This document shows, in pieces, positions 8,318 through 12,209 of a DNA stretch of 12,209 bases. Positions within the stretch are counted from its first letter, which is position 1. Every line of letters starts with the position of its first letter. The notes below the pieces were generated by a model. That model ran no database searches. It worked only from the letters and a program-made list of their open reading frames with translations, and was not told the origin of the DNA. The stretch comes from Actinomycetes bacterium (GTDB lineage: Bacteria; Actinomycetota; Actinomycetes; Actinomycetales; Actinomycetaceae): the NCBI GenBank assembly GCA_023420745.1, contig JAEZVQ010000155.1, positions 1 to 12,209 on the forward strand, written 5' to 3'. The position numbers were made by a program, and so were the translations under genes.

Positions 8318-10020
8318 GAGAATCGCGCATATTTGCCCCGATTCGGAACCAGCCGCTCGACCTCCAGGTCCGCGAGCTGCGCCAACTCGCGCGCGAGCTC
8401 GCCACCGATTGCGATCCCGAGATTCTCGACCCGATCTGCGCACACCTCGACGAACTCTCTCAACGGCTGAGCATTGACACTGACATCTGCCTCGTCGGTC
8501 TCATCGGCGCGACGGGGTCGGGAAAATCGAGCCTCGTCAACGCCCTCGTCGGCTCCGACATCGCCGCCGTCGGGCTGCGCCGACCAACAACGACCAACGC
8601 GCTCGCCGTATGCCCGGTTGGGCAGGTTCCCCACCGCCTCCTCGACTGGCTAGGAATCGATTCGCGCGTGCTTGTCCCCAGCGGTATCAGCGGACACGAG
8701 GCACTCGGTGACAGCGTCGTCGTCCTCGACCTGCCCGACATTGACTCACTGCACTCCCGCAACCGCAACCTCGTCCAGCGTCTCGCCTCCCGGATTGACG
8801 TACTGGTGTGGGTGGTCGATCCTCAAAAGTACGCCGACCACGTTCTCCATGCGGAATTCGTCCGCAAGTTCGTCGATCACGCGGATAACGTTGTCACCGT
8901 CTTGACGCACGTCGATACGTTGAGCAAAACAGACAGTGTTGAGGTCGTTGCCGACATCGAAAGACTGTTGCGCGAGGACGGGATTGCGCACCCCCGCGTC
9001 ATTGCCGTGTCGAATGTGACCCACGAAGGAATCGCGCAGCTACGCCTCGCCATTCGCGACGTCACGCGCCGCCAACGCGAGCACCATACGCATACTGAGG
9101 TGAGTATTCGACGCCTGCGGAGCCAACTCAACGAGGCACTCGGCATCAATGACATGATCCGTGAGTGCGGGTTGCCTCGCCTTGATGTCGATAGTGCTCG
9201 CAACACGCTGACCAGCGCGGCTGAGCATGCTGTCGGTGTTCCAGCACTGTGCTCCGCGGTTGAACGCAGCTATCGTCATCGTGGCGGGCGCGTGAGCGGG
9301 TGGCTCCCGCTGACACTGGTGCGTCGACTGCGTCGCGATCCACTTCAGCGCTGGCATCTCGCCGGTGATGCGCGAGACACCGTGATGACCGCGCTACCCG
9401 CGGAAACCACATCAGGCGACCATCTGCCCAGCAGCGGGGAAGAACGCCCGATGCATATCCTCGCCACCGCCATTCGCCGCGTCAACGACACGATGACCGG
9501 GGACGTGAACCCGCATCAACGACGCGAAGGTGAAATCCTCGAACGCCCCCGCGTGTGGCGAAACACCCTCTCGCGCGTCGTGTGCGATGCGGGTGAGGAA
9601 CTTGTCCCTCGCCTCAGTCGTGCAGTCGCCGGCATCGATCGTGGTGTTCTCACGCGCACCCCCGCCTGGTGGACTCTGTCACGGTGGATCCAGATTCTCG
9701 GATGGATCACTGCGGTGGTTGGGCTAGGTTGGCTGGGAGCGGTCGTGATCGCGCGTCACTTCTTGCTGATCAACCTCGATGTCCCGTACTACGGGGCAAT
9801 TCCGATCCCGACGTGGACGGTCATCGTCGGCATCGGGTGGACGATCATCGTCGCCGTTATCACGACGATGCTGATCCGTGTGCGTTCACGCGTTCACGGT
9901 CGGCGTGCGACTCGAGGCGTGTGCCGAGCGGTACGCGACACTGTTGAGGCGACCATGATCGAGGCGATAGTCAATGAGGATCGCCGTCAGCGTCGGCTCT
10001 GGCAGATGCTCACCCACTGA
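8314..10020 (+). CDS. Dynamin-like membrane-associated GTPase, second of a tandem pair
   Basis: A 568-aa paralogue of the preceding gene. G1 is GATGSGKSS (65-73). LRRPTTT (88-94) is the probable switch I. G3 reads DLPD (139-142) within LDLPDIDSLHSRNR. QKYADHV (171-177) matches ARYADAV of the partner. G4 reads THVD (198-201), which keeps the specificity aspartate with N replaced by T. A helical middle region is followed by two clear transmembrane segments (about 457-480 and 500-522), with the short extracytoplasmic loop NLDVPYYGAIPIPT between them. The 45-residue C-terminal tail is basic and cytosolic, so both termini should be inside. ATG 8314 overlaps the previous stop by 4 bases, which points to co-translation and probably a heteromeric complex. 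Tandem or fused dynamin-like proteins (DynA/DynB of Streptomyces, IniA/IniC of mycobacteria) are a structural precedent, not proof of the same job. The gene is convergent with the helicase, 21 bases away. Confidence 0.85.
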   Translation: MRESRIFAPIRNQPLDLQVRELRQLARELATDCDPEILDPICAHLDELSQRLSIDTDICLVGLIGATGSGKSSLVNALVGSDIAAVGLRRPTTTNALAVCPVGQVPHRLLDWLGIDSRVLVPSGISGHEALGDSVVVLDLPDIDSLHSRNRNLVQRLASRIDVLVWVVDPQKYADHVLHAEFVRKFVDHADNVVTVLTHVDTLSKTDSVEVVADIERLLREDGIAHPRVIAVSNVTHEGIAQLRLAIRDVTRRQREHHTHTEVSIRRLRSQLNEALGINDMIRECGLPRLDVDSARNTLTSAAEHAVGVPALCSAVERSYRHRGGRVSGWLPLTLVRRLRRDPLQRWHLAGDARDTVMTALPAETTSGDHLPSSGEERPMHILATAIRRVNDTMTGDVNPHQRREGEILERPRVWRNTLSRVVCDAGEELVPRLSRAVAGIDRGVLTRTPAWWTLSRWIQILGWITAVVGLGWLGAVVIARHFLLINLDVPYYGAIPIPTWTVIVGIGWTIIVAVITTMLIRVRSRVHGRRATRGVCRAVRDTVEATMIEAIVNEDRRQRRLWQMLTH

Positions 10021-10041
10021 CACGCGGAACGGCATTATCCG

Positions 10042-11844
10042 TCAGTTATCCTCGCGGTGATGGTGCTTGCGCGCCCGTTGAGGTCCGGTGTCTTCACGAA
10101 TACGGAGCTGGCGTCCCCGAATCGTGGCACGTGAAATCCGGCGTGCCGCTTTCGTCGACAGCTCACCGCTCATTTCAACGAGTGAAAAGGTGGGGAAAAT
10201 GTCGATGCGACCGAGGTCGGCGCTACTCAAGCCACCTTCGCCGGTAATCGCGCCGACAATCGCCGCCGGCTTGACTCCGTCACGTTTGCCGACCTCAACC
10301 CGGTAGCGGCAGGGGAATCCCGGCGACGTCGGACGCGTTGGTCGACCGGCACGCGAACGCGACGATCCGCGCTCGCCGCTCGCGCGGCGCTTCTTCGACG
10401 ACCTCGCCGTCTTGGCACGTCGGTCAGGTTCAAAAACTGCGCGGACAAAAGCACCGTTGTCGTCGAGTTCCTCTTCTCGTCGCACACGACCGTGACCACG
10501 GCGATCGTCAGCGCCACCGACCACTCGACCAATCCGATCACCGAGCAAGGCGAGGACAATGTCGCCCTCACTGACGTCAGCGTCGGACAGATATTCGGTG
10601 ACTGCGTCAGCAATCACTGCGCGGTAGGGCGAGGTTGTCGTCGCCGAGCTGTCGGCGCTGCCGCGGTGGACGATCACGTCGAGGGCACGGCGAACACGGG
10701 TAGCGATGACAGATTCTGGGGAGGGGATGTCGACTTCTTTCATCGCGGTGCCGGTGAGCGCGGTGATTGCTGTCAATCGAAAATGTTCCGAAGGGGTGAA
10801 GAACGTCACCGATCGTCCTCGTCGCCCCGCACGACCGGTGCGACCGATACGGTGAACATAGGCGGCCGGTTCGCGAGGAACATCGAAGTTCACCACCAGG
10901 CCAACACGGTCGACGTCGAGACCGCGCGCCGCAACATCGGTGGCGACGAGGATATCGAGCGCCCCGTCACGCAACCGTGACACGATGAGTTCGCGTTCCT
11001 TTTGGGACACGTCACCGGAAATCGCTGCCGCGTTAAACCCACGCTGCGTGAGATCGAGGGCGACGAGTTCGGCATCGGCGCGCGTGCGAACAAAAACGAT
11101 TGCCGCGTCCTCGTCAGCGACGCCGAGCACCCGAGCCAGCGCGGCGAGCTTGTGTTTGAACGGCACCACGGCGAATGTCTGGTCAACGGTATCCACCGTC
11201 GTCGACTCCACCGAAACGGACACGTCAACCGGGTCGACGAGATGGGTGCGGGCGATGCGCTGAATCGACTCCGGCATCGTCGCGGAAAACAGTGCAGTGA
11301 TCCGCTCGCCCGCCGGCGGTGTCGCAGCAAGAATTTGATCGACATCCTCGGCGAAGCCCATTGACAGCATTTCGTCAGCCTCGTCGAGGACGACCGTGCG
11401 GATGCCAGACAGGTCGAGCACGCCGCGCTCCATCAGGTCAATGACCCGGCCGGGTGTCCCGACGACAACGTGAACCCCGGTGCGTAGCGCGCGAATCTGC
11501 ACCGAGTAGGAGGCGCCACCGTAGACGCTTGCCACGCGAAAATCCTCGAGATGAGAGGCAAATTCGGTGAAGGCGCGCGAACACTGCAGGGCGAGTTCGC
11601 GAGTCGGTGCGAGGATCAGTGCTTGCGGTCGTGTCTGCGCGTGGTCGAGGCGGGCGAGGGTGGGCAGGGCGAATGCCGCGGTTTTCCCCGTCCCCGTTTG
11701 GGCAATACCAACCACGTCGCGCCCGTCGAGGAGGACGGGGATCGCTGCGCGTTGAATATCGGTTGGCGTATTAAAACCGATATCAGTGAGCGCGTCGGTC
11801 AGCGGTTGAGGCAGGTCGAGCTGAGAAAAAGACACGGCGGTCAC
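10042..11844 (-). CDS. deaD: DEAD-box ATP-dependent RNA helicase with DbpA-type RNA-binding domain
   Basis: A 600-aa helicase with every core motif: Q motif (F6 to Q31), AQTGTGKT (48-55), PTRELALQ (80-87), TPGR (130-133), DEAD (154-157), SAT (187-189), VFVRT (250-254), ATDVAARGLD (301-310) and HRIGRTGRAG (331-340). After a linker rich in Arg, Ser and Lys (about 470-508) comes a segment with YRVEVGKRDGVKPAAIVGAI and RIDIFPTFSLVEM (514-558), the DbpA RNA-binding RRM-like domain. The protein ends in a His/Arg-rich tail. Length and layout match DeaD/CsdA, which unwinds RNA during ribosome assembly and cold adaptation. DbpA itself is shorter. GTG 11844 overlaps the upstream transporter stop by 4 bases (GTGA). 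A second start, GTG 11835, skips three residues and begins VSFSQLDLP, close to the family's usual opening. The choice between them is open. Confidence 0.95.
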   Translation of the reverse strand: MTAVSFSQLDLPQPLTDALTDIGFNTPTDIQRAAIPVLLDGRDVVGIAQTGTGKTAAFALPTLARLDHAQTRPQALILAPTRELALQCSRAFTEFASHLEDFRVASVYGGASYSVQIRALRTGVHVVVGTPGRVIDLMERGVLDLSGIRTVVLDEADEMLSMGFAEDVDQILAATPPAGERITALFSATMPESIQRIARTHLVDPVDVSVSVESTTVDTVDQTFAVVPFKHKLAALARVLGVADEDAAIVFVRTRADAELVALDLTQRGFNAAAISGDVSQKERELIVSRLRDGALDILVATDVAARGLDVDRVGLVVNFDVPREPAAYVHRIGRTGRAGRRGRSVTFFTPSEHFRLTAITALTGTAMKEVDIPSPESVIATRVRRALDVIVHRGSADSSATTTSPYRAVIADAVTEYLSDADVSEGDIVLALLGDRIGRVVGGADDRRGHGRVRREEELDDNGAFVRAVFEPDRRAKTARSSKKRRASGERGSSRSRAGRPTRPTSPGFPCRYRVEVGKRDGVKPAAIVGAITGEGGLSSADLGRIDIFPTFSLVEMSGELSTKAARRISRATIRGRQLRIREDTGPQRARKHHHREDN

Positions 11845-12209
11845 TCTATCCGCAGCCCGCGGTTACGTTCAAAGGCGACGAACGCCATGACGGCAAGCAG
11901 GATCGCCACCGCGAAGGCGGGGATGAGGTGGAGAGCAGGAGAGCCTGAGGGTGTCGCGTGAGTCCAGCCTGCGGTGGCGACCGCGATCATCCCCATGGCG
12001 AGCGCTGGCCCAGCAGCGTCAGATACTTGCAGTGCGGCCGATACGGTGCCGTGGCGTTCCTGCGGGGTAATGGCGAGGACGAGATCGGATGTTGTCGTCA
12101 GGGCGAGCCCCATGCCAAACCCGACAATCGCCCAACCGGTGAGCGCCACTGCGGTTGAAACAGTGGGGACAATGAGGAGTGCGGTGATGACGGTGCCGAC
12201 ACAGACCAT
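11841..12209 (-). CDS. MFS transporter, C-terminal part
   Basis: The last 122 codons of a membrane protein whose 5' part lies beyond the window edge. The segment is hydrophobic, with about four predicted helices (residues 3-17, 22-43, 58-80 and 91-113 of the visible part). It contains GWAIVGFGMGLALTTTSDLVLAITPQERHGTVSAALQVSDAAG, cut here as GFGMGLALTT / PQERHGTVSAALQ. This is the pattern of the last helices of the 14-TM drug:proton antiporter-like MFS exporters, with a conserved glycine-rich helix followed by an ExxGxxSA turn. The ATG at the very edge is probably an internal methionine rather than the start. The substrate cannot be told. The stop shares GTGA with the helicase start, which suggests one transcript. 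Confidence 0.8.
   Translation of the reverse strand: MVCVGTVITALLIVPTVSTAVALTGWAIVGFGMGLALTTTSDLVLAITPQERHGTVSAALQVSDAAGPALAMGMIAVATAGWTHATPSGSPALHLIPAFAVAILLAVMAFVAFERNRGLRIE
11843..11848 (-). promoter_or_regulatory. Candidate -10 box inside the transporter stop region, upstream of helicase GTG 11835
   Basis: TAGAGT (11848 to 11843 on the minus strand) fits TANNNT and is followed after 7 bases by GTG 11835, the spacing of a leaderless start. If real, the helicase has its own promoter and starts at codon 4 of the longer reading. If not, it is translated from GTG 11844 by coupling to the transporter. No ribosome site distinguishes the two. Confidence 0.35.

Noticed and set aside
6593..10020. 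GTPases as ribosome-assembly GTPases of the Era/EngA type
   Set aside because: There is no KH domain or tandem G domains. The motifs DxPD, missing or altered NKxD, and C-terminal membrane segments fit dynamin-like proteins better.
10017..10045. Possible bidirectional terminator between the second GTPase and the helicase
   Set aside because: Only CTGAC/GTCAG and ACGG/CCGT short pairings are present, with no T run on either strand. Too weak to call, although some termination must occur in or near this 21-base convergent gap.

Overview
The window is a housekeeping stretch of an actinobacterial chromosome with high GC (about 60% by eye, not counted). Three things support this: strong G/C preference at third codon positions, several genes whose start codon sits 6-8 bases after a -10-like hexamer (leaderless layout), and the gene order. 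The order apt-end / rel / opposite-strand gene(s) / metallo-beta-lactamase hydrolase / hisS matches the apt-relA-ppiB-Rv2581c-hisS block of Mycobacterium tuberculosis. The histidyl-tRNA synthetase is of the DLTVPF / LDYYTGTVYE type that I recall from Actinomyces and Bifidobacterium, not the RPEGT type of Mycobacterium and Corynebacterium. An Actinomycetaceae-like host is my best guess.

Layout. 1-46: C-terminal end of a gene, probably apt. 71-102: hairpin, overlapping the promoter region of rel. 121-2466 (+): bifunctional (p)ppGpp synthetase/hydrolase. 2363-2875 (-): small gene resembling the AbiEi-type antitoxin/regulator family, overlapping the 3' end of rel tail-to-tail. 2878-2919: perfect 18-bp inverted repeat, a terminator for the next gene. 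2927-2935: perfect DnaA-box sequence. 2939-4300 (-): coiled-coil DUF349 protein. 4301-4447: divergent promoter region with two small hairpins. 4448-5164 (+): glyoxalase-II-like metal hydrolase. 5235-6596 (+): hisS. 6593-8317 and 8314-10020 (+): two related membrane-anchored dynamin-like GTPases joined to hisS by 4-base overlaps. 10042-11844 (-): DEAD-box RNA helicase with a DbpA-type RNA-binding domain. 11841-12209 (-): C-terminal part of an MFS transporter, overlapping the helicase start by 4 bases.

How they fit together. rel sets the stringent-response alarmone level, and hisS charges tRNA-His, so both deal with the amino-acid/translation balance. The helicase is an RNA-remodelling protein of the ribosome-assembly/cold-shock type. 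The least understood part is the pair of tandem GTPases translated as one unit with hisS. They look like a conserved actinobacterial two-component dynamin-like system of unknown function. I see no insertion sequence, phage gene, CRISPR array, tRNA or rRNA. No intergenic gap exceeds 150 bases once the small minus-strand gene at 2363-2875 is accepted.
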